From the NCBI RefSeq assembly GCF_041146795.1, contig NC_135187.1, positions 16,878,556-16,942,555 on the forward strand: a stretch of 64,000 bases of DNA. Direction: 5' to 3'. Below, one piece after another: positions 46,770-58,909 of this stretch; the first letter of the stretch is position 1; the number at the start of each line of letters is the position of its first letter. The position numbers and the translations under genes were made by a program. Source of the stretch: Maylandia zebra (taxonomy: Eukaryota > Chordata > Actinopteri > Cichliformes > Cichlidae). The notes beneath the pieces were generated by a model. The model was not told the origin of the DNA. It was given only the letters and a program-made list of their open reading frames with translations, and searched no databases.

Positions 46770-46869
46770 GCTGATTTATTGTTTTATTCTGGTTCTCTCA
46801 TTTTTATACATCGCTTTGGTCAGCTGTTATGTTGGAGTTTTTTAAGTGCTTTAGAAATAAAGTGATGGT

Positions 46870-49800
46870 GATGATGACAAAGAGTTATCAGACTCATAAA
46901 ATCAGTGATTTCACCACATCTTCCAGCGAAAAGCAGACTAAACTTCAAATGGCACAAAGGCTGATGAGGACACAGCAGCCTTGAAAAATTAGACGGTTTG
47001 CTTTGAGGCTATGAATTAATGCTCCAATCCCCTTTGTCCCAGTCTAATTTGTATTTGCACATTTCTCTCACAGAGCCATGTTGCACACTTATTACGAGCC
47101 AAATAATTAATATAATGAAAACTTAACTTTAGGTTTATCTGTGTCTAGTTTGCATCTCCTCTGCGTTTTTCTTTTCTCTCCACTGTGATCTGTGACTGAT
47201 GAGATGATTTACAGTTTAACTGGTAAGTAAGCACAGGCCAATTAGAGCAAATGTTTTCCTGTCCTTTTTATTACCGCTCATAAAAAACTAACAAACTATT
47301 TCATACAAACATATGTATAAAACTACAAGACAGATTTAAGCACATAAAGTTATTCTAAGTATTTAGTAATGCACAGTATTACTCCTATGATGATGTGTGA
47401 GGCCGTTTACACACCACCCTGCAATTATGGGTAACCACAGGAGTTACAGCTGCAAACAAACCCAGTTTACTACCATCATTATTTGCTCACAAGCATCTGA
47501 AACCATCTCTGTGGCACTACATTTTTAACTGCAGGAGCTACATTAGCCAGAGAAATCTAAACAGTGGTGTTTGTTTAATATCGGACATCAACAACTTCTT
47601 CTACTATTTCCGGATGGTTAGAAAATTCTGATGTCAAAACAATTTATTTGGCAAGTAAATGCACGTCATGATGGGTCACGATCATTTTATTTAGGGTCCG
47701 TGTAAACAGTGAAGATCTGATCTGAGCTTTAATGAGACTGAAGAAATTTTGCACATGTAAACATCGCTAATGTTACATTAACCTTTTGCTCTGACCCCCG
47801 TCTCCCTCAGTTAATCAGATGTAATTAAATCCAACTTAAATTAAAGCTTAGCTGCAGCAGGTTTGCCATTAATGATGTGTTTTCGATTCAGGCATGGATG
47901 GCTCTCTCTCTTCCACTATCATGCACAGTTCATGCAGCCCTCTGAGACAGTCGAGAGGAACGGCTCTCGGTTGAAGGTCTGTGTGTATTTTAAAAGAAAT
48001 ACTGATGGGAAAAAAGCTGAACATCTCTTCAGCCAGTCACCCTAAGAACTCCGCTATTTCTAGCTCTGTGAGATCACTGCCAACAATTAACCGGTAAGGC
48101 TCTTACCTGGTGCTGCAGGCGGACCAGCGATGGCACCGTTACATAACTAATGCTTTGACAAGTAGACGGATCTTGCGGTTTAGCCGGGCTCTCCCTCAAC
48201 CATCTCATAAGGTCAGCACAAGAGTGTGACTCTAGTCTAACCCGAGGAGGGGAGAACGGGCCTGAGATAGAGCCGCTGACCTCAGCCTGCACAGGTGTTA
48301 GTGAAGCTCTCCAGAACAGGCTGTCTCTTTCAGTGCGGCCTTGACGGTGCACACACAGCCACCATGAGCTTTAGTGTTCGAGGTTTGAGGTCTTTAGCAG
48401 AAGACGGGATACACCTGCTGGGCCTCCAGGCAGATTTAACTCCAAAAACAGCCCAACAAACAAACTGCACACCTGCAGCACCAGCATCATCAGTGGCACC
48501 AACAGGAGGATCAAAGCCAAGAGAAGAGAAAATACACCTTTAAATCCACCAAGAACTACACCGAAATCAACCGCATGTAGAAAGGAAGATTCAGTACTTA
48601 CACACATATTTAACCTTTTTTTGGCATAAAATAGATCTTAACATGCTTAAAATGCATCAGTCTGACAGCAAGTGGGCTTAGTTTTCAGAGAAAGTCAAAA
48701 GCCGCTGCTGTAAAGTTGGATTTGAGCATCACCACAATCCCCGTTTTATCTTTTTCTAGTCTTGAAAACAAAATCCAACGAATTGCACAGCCCTAGTATG
48801 CAGACAGCTCTTCGCACTGTACTACACTTGACTCATTCGTGCTGTTTGACTCAAAGGGCCTCCACACGGCATTCGTCCCAGAACATCTCATTGCCCACTT
48901 ACGCAACAGCCACAAGGCTCCATTTATATCCTGCAGGTAAATCTTAACCCCACAGTCCAACAGATAATCCAAGAACAGATCTGAGGAGGTCAACGGAGAG
49001 CGCGAGAGGCCGAAAGAGACACGATCGCAGATAGACAGTTTATGAATGACACATTCATAATGAAATATGATGCATCTGTGCCCGCGCTGCAGAGCTGAGG
49101 GCGGCTATCCTTGACCTAACAAGCAAGCAATTATTAGACCTACGGGGGCGGCAATCCGATCTCCACCCGCAATTCAAAAGTTTGTTTCATCTCAGCTGTG
49201 ATAAGATATTAAAAATGACACTTTTACCATCTCACATTAGACGAGGACACATGTGAACGCCCCCAGAGGCTCGGTTTACGCAACGGCAAACCGACGTCAC
49301 AACCAGCCTCTTTCGTCTTTGAGTAGCTTATCTGCAGTTCTCTTCCACCTCATCTGCGTTTGAAAGAATTTGTGATCAGATGATTGTGGCTGTATAACTC
49401 TTTAAAACTCTTATATATGCTGCCTTCTAGGCTTTAGTACGACCTTCAAACCTGAAAATCACAGATCTTTGTCCCCATGTTATTTTTGGTGGGGTTTTTT
49501 AAAGTGCTTCCATATTCAAAAATTCAGGCCAGTCCACGTTAACTAGCACGTAAATCCACCACTTTAATGGATAAATGGTCAAAGATGTTACCAGGTGATT
49601 TGATGAAGCATGAGGCAAAAATGATAAACAAGACAAACAAGACAAACAAGACAAACAAAACAAACAAATAAACTGTCTTATTTCTGCAGGAGACGTGCCA
49701 AGAGGAGGCTGCGACACATATTCCAAATGAAAGGGAAATACTGGACGAGGTTCAAGCAGCTGGCAGCTTTAAAATGTTCTTCATCTCACGTCCTTTCTGT

Positions 49801-52800
49801 TTCTATTAAATTCGTTTCATCCTCGCTGCCAGTTTGCTTTGTTGAGTTCAACTTGACTGACGTTTGGTGCATGAAAATGAAGTATGAAAGCAAACAACAA
49901 GGCCTTGAAAGCCTTATTTACAAGCGCAGTTTTAGTTATAGATGAACTTCGGAGTTATTCCAGCGGAGTGAAGTGCAAAGCCGACAAACTCCTGCATTTT
50001 TTATGGGAGAAACGAAGCGCAAAGACACACTGAAGCATCATAGGTAGTCTCGTGCAGCTGGAAAAGTGAGGTTTCACTCATGTCAAAGGTTAAAACACAT
50101 AAATATAAACATCTTCTGGCCACCATCCATCAGCGATCACATGCTTGATGATCCCGAACATCTCAAAGCACCTCAGATATCTGCTGCAGGCCGCATAGCT
50201 CTGGGAGCACACACACTCACGTTACAAGTGACGACGGCTGTTCGGTGCAGCATGCCTTAGCAGCTCCTTGAATGTCTCCGAGCAACTCTATCTGCCGTGT
50301 TATTTAGCGTAAGGTCAGAGTGGGATTGCTGCTGATTATCCAACACAGTCTGAGGATGTGAGTGAGGTTTCACTGGGTTTCTGCCGGTGAAACAGGATGC
50401 ACAGACCAACAGTGAAATTCAGTTGTAATAACTTAGTACGACAGCGACTCAAGGTTTAGGTTTAGGAAAAGTGAAACAACTTAAAAGTCAAAGCAGGTTG
50501 GTAAACTTAATCAACTCCAATTACATGTGAAACATCATCCAGAGCTGAATCAATGACTATTCAGCTGAAATGTTCTGACTTTGGATTCTCAGATTTGATC
50601 ACTTCGTGAATTTCTTGGTGACATGATCCCAAACATATTTATAGACCACTGGTCAAAACACACAGACCCTTAATCATTCGTCTTAATCATCAAATAAAGT
50701 AGAAACGATTCAGAGTACATGAAAACAATCGCTCGCTGCATAAAATGTAAAAGTTTGGTATTAAAACCGAGACAAAAACTCAAATTACTCTTAAAACAAA
50801 AACTAAAGCTCTTCATCCACACAGGAAGTGATTCTCAGTGACGTGACAACCAGAGAGTGCTGAAAGTCAACAACCTTCAACTCCAAGAAAATAATGAAAC
50901 GCTTTTCTCGACTCTGAGACGCATAAATGAAGCCACTGCCGATGACAGGATACTGGTGATTGACTTATGATAAGATATATAAATACATCAGAGGGTTTCC
51001 AGGGTAACCTGGGCCTAGCGACTAACCTTCAGCGTGAGCAACAGCTTTAAAGTTTTAAAGTTAGCCACTTCTGTCTTCTAACACCCCCTATTGTTTGTGT
51101 TTATCTTAACAATGCATTTATTACTACCGGTGTGTCATTTCATCGGGGGGGGAAAATATCATTATGTCTCTGAAGGAGCTCCAGCTTCTGACTGTGAAAG
51201 TCTGGGATGATGCTGGTGTTTTAAATAACCATTTTGTTTTCTCATTTGTTCATGTAAACAAAAGAAAGTCCTTCTGCCTTTCACCACATACTCTTTAAAA
51301 ACTCAGCGAGCACAAATCTGATGTGAAATAACAGAAAAATAACAGCTACTGTTTTTTTTCCAAGGATACATATCAGACAAGGGAGCCAATATTCCAGCAA
51401 TTTATTGGTAAATCCCCAGAAAATAAATAAGTAAATAAAATAAAACCAAATTTATGTGTCTAGCTGAAACATATCCACAGTTTTATTAATGGACATACAG
51501 AACAGACAGTTAATCCATCTGCTCCTCTAGCTTTAATTTCATGCTTGCGCGACGAACCTTTTGGCGTTCGACATATGCTTAACGTGCACTTTGCTCTCCA
51601 ATGTCAAAAACGACTTCTTCCCTTCCCACGGCAACAACTTCATCATAATTCAGCGCACATGAGCTCCCATTGTGAGACAGCGTTGTGCGTCAAGGCGCTG
51701 CAGAAAACCACAATCATGACACCGAAGCCATTATGAGGGAGCGAATGAGAACAAGATAAAAACGAAAAAAAGAAGAAAAAAAAAGGAGCGTCTCTGACAA
51801 CGACTCCAAAGGAGGCAGAGCTGCAGAACGGACAAACGCCATCACACACTCACAGCAAAATGCCACTGATTGCATGAGAGGGCCGCTTATTTTTGCACAG
51901 AGTCTCTAAATGTGAGTCTCTCCCTGAAACAGCCTGTTGTAAAGACAAAAGGCTACAGAGATGGAAATGTCAATCTATCAGATGACTAAACAACTCCCAC
52001 CCCTCTCAGTCAGAGATATCTGCATGCCAGAAATGTGGCTTTCTATCCAAAACACAGTCCATGTGACAGGTCGGAATCTGTTTCTTCTCTCTCGTGTTAT
52101 CTCCAGCTTTCTCCTTCACTTCCTTTTATCCCCCCCCCAGTCTACTCTCTCTAAAAAAGTGTAATTCAATTTAAAGAGGCGCAGACTGCTGCTCAGACAA
52201 GCCTAACTACAGACCAGGCTACCAGTGCGGTCAGTCTGGCCCAAAACAAACTGAGAAGACACCCACGCCGGTGAAAATAGAACATCTGTTCAAATTTAGC
52301 ACACATCTGTGAGCATCCTGAAAGCGTTTGACACCAAGGGGGCCATTATCTCGACTCCACCCTCCACAGGTCTTTCAATTATCTTGTTATGCTGTATTGG
52401 CCGCTCGAGCTGTTGAATTACTAAAATCGAATCAGAAGTCTGGAAGCTAGAGGTTTCGTGTGTGAGTGTGTTTTCTGTTTTCTTTGCATGCGAATGACCC
52501 TCCTTTCTCCCATTTCTTCTGGACCACTGAACTCTCGGATTTATTTCTCGGCTTCTGTGTCCGTTAATGTTTTCCCCCTCACACCACCTCCCTGTCTGAT
52601 CCCCCCGTGGCCACTTCACTGGAACCATCAGAGGAAACTCAACCGTAATGCACCACAGTGTTTACATCAACAAATGAAACCAAAAAGACGCCTTAAAAAA
52701 AGAAAGAAATTTGCACGAGTTCAACTGAAGCCTGGAGGAGCTACTTGGAGATGGAGCTTCAGTCAGTTTAATCCTACATTAGCTGCTGGTCCGTCTCATG

Positions 52801-54080
52801 GAAACCTGAAACCAACAGAGTCAATATTTTATATATTAATTATTTACTCTACATGCTGTTGGGAGGAAATCTTCACATAATGGGCACCAATTGCTACCAA
52901 TTGATTGCTATTAAACAGCAAAAATATTCAGCTTTTTTGTTATGAGCTAACCAAATTAATCAATCCATACCCATTTAACTCGCATTAAATTTATTAATTA
53001 CTTTTGCTCAACCTCAGGAAGAGTGAGAGGGATGTTTTATGTGTGTTCTATAGGAAAAACAAAACATGATTTGTGTCAGGTTAAGCCAGAGTCTCTTGAT
53101 AAAGCAAAAGATTCAATTCATTTCAGTTTTACTTATATAAAATTGAAGCCTTTACCATCCCTCAAAAGAAATCAAAAGGACAGCTTCTACAAGTGGGATT
53201 TATTTTATTCTAAATTAAAATACACGTTATGTTTGTCAAAATGCTCAGACTTCTGTTATTTAAGCTAACAGAGACTCTTTGCCTTAAGTATGCAGCTCAA
53301 GCAGGCTTACATGTGGTCTGCAGTGCATGCAACTACACTAAACAAACAAAAAGCAAAAGACTCAGATAAGAGAAGCAGAAGCCTGCAAATATTTGAAACG
53401 CTTTCTGGTGGTTTCTCAGTGGCTTTCCTTTTTGTGCGTTTTCCTTCTGGGTCTTCTTCCAACAGCTTATTAGTGCACTGACCAGACACCCCACACTTTA
53501 ACCAGAAACTCTGCAGAAAGCAGATTGCCCACTCACCTGACAAAGGTGAAGCAGCACCACCAGTCCAGTAAAGCTACCCTTGCCCTGCTTTAATCCACTG
53601 GCTAACTGATGTGCATTTGCTGAAATGAGATACCCTGCTTCACTCAGCCTTGTGTGGTAGCAGGACTCCCTTCTTTTTTCACTTCCTGTTCTCACTCCTG
53701 CTTCAATCAAATGGAGAGTGCAAAGACTGAAAACGAACACCTCTCTTCTCTTCAGGGGCTCATTTAGGACAAGAAGAAGCACCTTCATCCGATTAGAAAT
53801 GTAGGTAAAGCTTTATCCGCTGCTAGCGTCGCGAAATACCTCTGCAACTGCAAAGTTATGTTAGAAAAACATGTGCAAAAAAGGCTGCTTGTTTTGGTCA
53901 TTTAAGACAAGCGAATAAAAGTGGAGGCAAGCGCTTTGGAAGCGGTACAAGGACGCTTCTTCAACCTGTAAAGTCATCTCACCTGAGTGCGGGGAGGGAA
54001 AACTGAGGAGGGGTGGGAAACAAAGTATGAGGAAGCGGGCAAACTGCGAAGGAAGAGACGAACACAACATCAGCGACAGC
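46870..54080 (-). other. ncald: ncald 5' intron, upstream half
   Basis: No gene recognised. A 9-bp tandem repeat (acaaacaag)n occupies 49626-49672. Minus-strand CACCAG/GTAAGA at 48109 is a possible donor of an alternative 5' exon but has no other support. ACCGGTT (inverted) is at 48089-48095. Scattered open frames up to 140 aa (52458-52880) lack family features. Confidence 0.45.
49626..49672. repeat. Minisatellite of 9-bp units
   Basis: About five units of ACAAACAAG, the last ones degenerate to ACAAACAAA. Confidence 0.85.
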
Positions 54081-54084
54081 TTAC

Positions 54085-54285
54085 CTCGCTTTCAAGTTGC
54101 TGTGGGGGGCTCGTTAGGAGTCTCTTTAGAAGTCCATTATTAGTACGAGGACGGTGAATGTTTCAGAGGAAGCAGAGCTGTGCGGTAGGTGAGCTGGAGT
54201 TTCCCGGGTGCTCGCAGTCCAAACTCTACCAGGCTCTTTTCCCGATCCGCTGCACACACTCTGCTTAGCCCCACAGCCTCTGGGC
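54085..54285 (-). ncRNA. ncald: Predicted non-coding first exon of ncald (5'UTR)
   Basis: Minus-strand GCGAG/GTAAGC is a strong donor ending an exon at 54085. The sequence upstream is GC-rich relative to the surroundings and lies directly beside a promoter-like motif cluster. The ncald coding exon needs an upstream 5'UTR exon, and this is the best candidate in the window. No transcript evidence; the start is approximate. Confidence 0.45.
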
Positions 54286-54360
54286 GTGACGTCAAGGCTC
54301 GGCATCACGTGGAGCGGCAGCGGCCAATGGGAAGCCACGGTTTCCTGGCAACAGGAGCCC
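54286..54360 (-). promoter_or_regulatory. ncald: Candidate ncald promoter cluster: CRE, E-box, CCAAT, X-box-like
   Basis: Within 66 bp: a full CRE palindrome TGACGTCA (54287-54294), E-box CACGTG (54306-54311), CCAAT (54324-54328, reads ATTGG on the gene strand) and an RFX X-box-like half-palindrome GTTTCCTGGCAAC (54340-54352). Located just upstream of the predicted first exon. Confidence 0.5.
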
Positions 54361-55570
54361 GGCACCTGAATGGCGATTAGCATTTAAAAACTGTAGCCAC
54401 AAGTTGTTCGTTTACTAGAGAGTATATCAAATGAAACATAACCCCACTGTATTTAATAGCATCTATGTGCTTATTAATGTTTATTAATGTTTTATAATGG
54501 TCTATAAACATATAGAAGTAATTGTTTTATAAGTCATTTTGTGGCTAATGGCCACCTGATGCACATACACAAGAATACAGATCAAGAACCTGTTTAAAAT
54601 AATTTAAAAAGCATTAAAATAACTTATACTTTTATTTACTTATTAATTGCTTACAAATTATTTACCATTAAAAAAATTAAATAACGCTGCACATACAGCG
54701 CCACCTTTTACTAAATATTTACACAGTTTATGGCAGCTCCGGCTCTTATTTAAACATTTTCTCCAGTTTTGCATGCGTTCTGTATCTTTTACCTGCCGTA
54801 CTGTTTGTTTCTCCCCTAATGTGGGATGTGTGCAAACTAGACCTTCGGATGGATTCAAATGATAAAGATAAACAGCTGACACTAAGACTACATTTTCAGT
54901 CATTTGCATTAAAGTTCAGCTTACTTGCTTTGTTTTGCATTCTCTTGATCAGCATAAATGCGCTTGCTTATTTCTGAGTATTGCATGAGGAACAGGAGGG
55001 TGATTAAGATGATAACCACCATCCATTTGCTGTGGCCCAGTACAGGTGTTCCCATGCAGGCACATTGGGAGCCATGCTTTGGCTAAGATGATTAAAGGAA
55101 GTCAAAGCCACAGGGATTATTCAGACTGTGTTCCAGGGAGTATATTCTTAATGGCCTTATGAAGTACACCGAGAACCCCCTCCCTCCTGTCGAGTCAGCA
55201 AAATGCTCATCACACTGATCACAGCAATCCATTACCTGTACAAAACAATGTTCGATGAACATTAATCACATATCCATGCACAGGAATCATCTCAGCTTCT
55301 TTTGATCTCTTTCTAGTGTTGAAATATGTAATAAAGGATTACAATAGAATTCAGAATAATTATTCAGCAGGGTGATGGCCTCCCTTGCTCAGATTCACTT
55401 AACTTTGTTTCCTGAATAGATGAGCTTATAAACATAGCGGTGGTGCTTGCAACAACAAAATCTGATCATGAAACACCATCTGTTGAAACAGGGAGATAGC
55501 GAGCACACCCAGTAGATCATTCAAAGTTTAACAAATACAGTTTTGTGCAATCAGTATGATCACAACATAA
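54361..55570. other. Upstream of ncald, no feature
   Basis: AT-rich; 'tttattaatgttttataat' type simple stretches at 54470-54520. No gene or transposon recognised with confidence. Confidence 0.5.
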
Positions 55571-55574
55571 GCAG

Positions 55575-55950
55575 CTTCAACTGTTGATACAAGGTAGGAT
55601 GGATCCATGCTTTCATGCTGTTTAGCAAAAACAACAAACATAAAGGCTCATCATCATTTTTGCAGTCTTCTATTGTTTAACTCTGGTGAGTTTTTGTGAA
55701 TTGTAGCCTCAGTTTCCTGTACCAGTTTACAGGCGTGGCATTCAGTGTGCTCTTCTGCTGCTGTAGCCCGCTGCTTACAGTTCATGATGTTGTGATTCAG
55801 AGATGCTCTTCTGCATACTTTGTAACAAGTGGGGGTTTTTTTAAGTCCCTGTTGCCTCTCACTGGTTATTTTCTGTTTTTCAGATCATATTCTGCAAACT
55901 CTAGAAATGTTTTTGTGGAAAATCCCAGTAGATCACATTCAAAGTCACAT
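55575..55950 (-). mobile_element. Tc1-like transposon fragment
   Basis: Same family as 23918-24706 and same orientation: 'tgatacaaggtaggatggatcc', 'gtagcctcagtttcctg', 'ctcttctgctgctgtagcccg', 'cagagatgctcttctgcatac', 'gaaaatcccagtagatca'. Both ends are missing. Confidence 0.8.
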
Positions 55951-56576
55951 CAGGTCCAGGTTCAGATTCCTTTATTGTGAATTGTCCAATGCAAACACAC
56001 AGAAAATCACAATTTTATAAGTGATTATAGTGAAACAGTCACAATGATAAGTGAAATAAAATCATTTAAGATAGTATTGCACTCTATAAGAACATTGCCA
56101 CCCACTGCACATCTGGATCATTGCATTGCGTTATTAACTATGCGTTACACAGAAATCTTCGATTGAAATCATGTTTCTGGAAATGTGATTGTACAAAAAT
56201 ATAACAAAATTAGACTGCATTTAAAAGTTTGGGTTTTAACCGTATATGCAAACATACAGACAGATGGAAAAGCTGCTAAAATCTCAATGCATCAATTTTC
56301 AAGTTTGAAAATGGTACAAATTTAAACACGAATGCTTGTTTAAGGACAAAATGCAGTTAATGCAGTGACATTAATGTCTTTCTAGCACTGTTTGATGATA
56401 TAAAGCCGCAGTTCTCTGTTGCTGCCTTTAACCGATTGTTACTCTTAACTGAGGTGAGAGCTCATCAGCGTGTTTGACCCGGGGCTAGAGTCCCTGAGTA
56501 TTGTGTGAAGCCAACACTGCAACCTCTGACTAATAGGTTTGCATAACATTGATCTGACTGGCTGTCCATTGAAGAG

Positions 56577-56579
<3 letters not shown>

Positions 56580-56660
<81 letters not shown>
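56580..56660. repeat. (CA)40 microsatellite
   Basis: 81 bp of uninterrupted CA, among the longest simple repeats in the window. Reading frames across it are artefacts. Confidence 0.98.
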
Positions 56661-56664
<4 letters not shown>

Positions 56665-58500
56665 GAAGCCTGGTGTGCCCCAGCTCAAACAGCAAAGAGT
56701 CTTTCTAAATCAGTCAGCCCATGGCTCTACACGGGCTCCATCATTAGGTAACAGCGGCTTTACGGATGAGGCTAAGTAGGCGGTTCTGGATGGAGAAGCC
56801 ACTGAGCAGCACAGCAGAGGCCCAACAACCTCTTCTTAATGATTATCTGTTACCTAATCAGACAGAGCCAGCCTTGAGCTGCTGAACCTGCTGAGGAGTG
56901 TGGCCAAAGTTTGGAGGTGAGCTAAGCTGTTTGGCAGTCGTCCCTAGGCTGAGGATTGTTATCTTATTAAGGAAAAGTTGCACATTCAAAAAACTTGCAC
57001 TCAGATTCTCATGGAGGATTGCATCATGATGTCTTTGCTGCTCAGTGAGTTTATATTCTTATTTTCAAAAATTTCTCCCGGCACTGGTCCGAAAAGTTAT
57101 TAACAAACTGATGCTGTATAGACATGTCTGATTTCCAAGTATTATTTATGTGTCTTTGTATTTGCAGACAAATGCTAGTTCAGAGAGAAGCAATGAGAAC
57201 ACAAAAGCAGCTTCACTGAGTTGACCTGCGACTTCACTGTGCTGCGCTGTACGTCATGCACGGCAGGCTAATGCTCAGGCTGACTGGATTACCCAGCAGG
57301 TGAATTTATTCTCAACCAGAACACGATGCGCGTTGCGTGCCAGGCTTCTTCACAGCGACTCAGGTGTCAGCTTTGCATGTATGTGTGTGGTTTCTGCTTC
57401 TGCACGACATCAGCACCTGCAGGAGGGGATGTCCTCTGAAAGAATAGCCCAGCTTCACAGAGTGGCCTGAGTCATTGAAGACAGGTGTTTTATATATATG
57501 AAATAGTCCAACTTTTTACTGAGAGAAATGGATTGCAGATGTCCTCTAGCAACGACAGACTTGTCTGGATCTTGTGTAAAATATACAGTTTATGCAAACA
57601 GAATGCTGTGATTTGTAAATTATTTTAGGCACAAAGTGAGCACATCGGTTATTTGTGGATGGATTTCTGAATTTAATGCCAACAACATAATTTTGGGGAC
57701 AAAAGATAAAGTGCAATATTAGAAGTCTATCAGGAGGGATTTGCCGCTGTGTATGCAAACACTTCACCAACCTAATATTTGTCATCATAAGATTACCAAG
57801 ATTTAGAGAATACAGAGAAATCTTTGCAAGAAAGAGAAAAGGCCCGAAACCAATACCAATGGTACTAAAAACAAACATGTTCCTGTGATGGAAATCTCAG
57901 TAGGGATTCAGGAGCACTTCTTAAGAAAAACTGTCCTGTTGTTTAACCAATAAAAAGTTTCATTTTGATGCACGCACAACTAACTTTTGTCCCCCGTGTA
58001 GTTATTCACAGAGCGATGAAGCCAAACCTATCCTTTCTTCTCAGCTGTCAGTCTCTGCCTCCCTCGTTTGTTCATGTCACTATTACCCTAATTAGCTGTG
58101 AGATCTTCCATCTGTTTTCATTTATTTATTTACTCAGTTATTGTTCATTTTTTAGAATTGAACAGCCAAATAATCAGATACTTTTGTTTGTTCAAATAAT
58201 AGTAGTGAAACAATGTGGAGTATCTTTTTGTACCTTTAAAAGTACAGTCGATATGATGTACTTGTTTGCATTGTTGCAGTTTGTACGTTGTAGAGATAAG
58301 TCTCCAGGATTTTGATCATTAATGTAAGTGAAGAAAAACTGACCTTTAAATAAAGATCAGGTATGCGGTACTCATTACACCTGGAAATGGGTTTGCTTTT
58401 CTGGCCTCACCAACCACTCAGATTTTTCACTGAAGCTCATGTCTGCACCTACAGCCACCAGGCACATGCAGGGAGTAAAGAAGGTTTGTGCCGTGAGGTA
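56661..58500. other. Intergenic, no feature
   Basis: No recognisable gene. Open frames of 110 and 116 aa (57546-57878 minus, 57965-58315 plus) are AT-driven and without domains. Confidence 0.5.
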
Positions 58501-58504
58501 ACAG

Positions 58505-58905
58505 GGCCAATATGCACTCATTGTCCACTTCCTTAGGTACACCTGTTCATTTTCCTTGTTAGCACAATTCACTGCATTCAGGCACGCAGCTGAAATTCTA
58601 ACTGAGCATCGCTACTTGTTAAAACCAACATATACAGAAGAGCATCTCTGAACTTTGAAGCAGCAGAAGACCACACCAACCTCCGCTCCTGTCAGCTAAG
58701 TGCAGGAGACTGAGGCTGCAGTTCACACAGGCTGATTGAAATTTGATAACAGAAGATTAGAAAAAAATGTTGCTTGCATCATCTGATGGCTGCTGCAAAG
58801 CTCAGATCATCTCAAACTGGTTTCTTGAACATTACAATGTTCAACAACAATCTAAATTCAGTAGAGCACCTTTGAGATGTGTAACTTTGGGAACATTTAT
58901 TTGAC
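58505..58905 (+). mobile_element. Tc1-like transposon, internal deletion derivative
   Basis: Opposite orientation to the two other copies of the family. Terminal sequence 'gcactcattgtccacttcc' and 'taggtacacctgttc', then 'agaagagcatctctgaac', 'gcagcagaagaccacacc' and 'ctcctgtcagctaagtgcag'. It then jumps to 'cagatcatctcaaactgg' and 'tttcttgaacattacaatg' of the catalytic end. Non-coding now. Confidence 0.8.
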
Positions 58906-58909
58906 AGAA

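Larger units (their letters stand above)
44490..46866 (+). mobile_element. L2-like LINE fragment (outermost layer of a nest)
   Basis: The left part (44490-44694) codes for the C-terminal reverse transcriptase region (DDIRGWTALNF ... ESHVNTV). The right part (46455-46866) continues it (VVKSPIFQMRWLSKFKSILS, then LETLIHASCLDYFNCLL) and ends with an L2-type tail ('tcgctttggtcagctg', 'agtgctttagaaataaag'). Taking out the hAT at 44695-46454 and one CTGTG joins the frame as HVNTVVKS. 5'-truncated and inactive. Confidence 0.75.

Noticed and set aside
48074-48352. Alternative ncald 5' exon (minus strand, donor at 48109)
   Set aside because: A donor-like GTAAGA and an open frame are present, but there is no promoter context or link to the NCALD protein; kept only as a remark in the intron entry.
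49626-49672. CRISPR-like repeat array
   Set aside because: Units of 9 bp without spacers: a simple minisatellite in eukaryotic DNA.
52458-52880. 140-aa open frame on the plus strand
   Set aside because: No recognisable domain, starts and ends in AT-rich or simple sequence, and lacks splice or conservation clues.
56445-56751. Open frames with alternating C/V or H/T residues
   Set aside because: Translations of the (CA)40 microsatellite; the same applies around 2041, 8106, 10343, 21173 and 60041.
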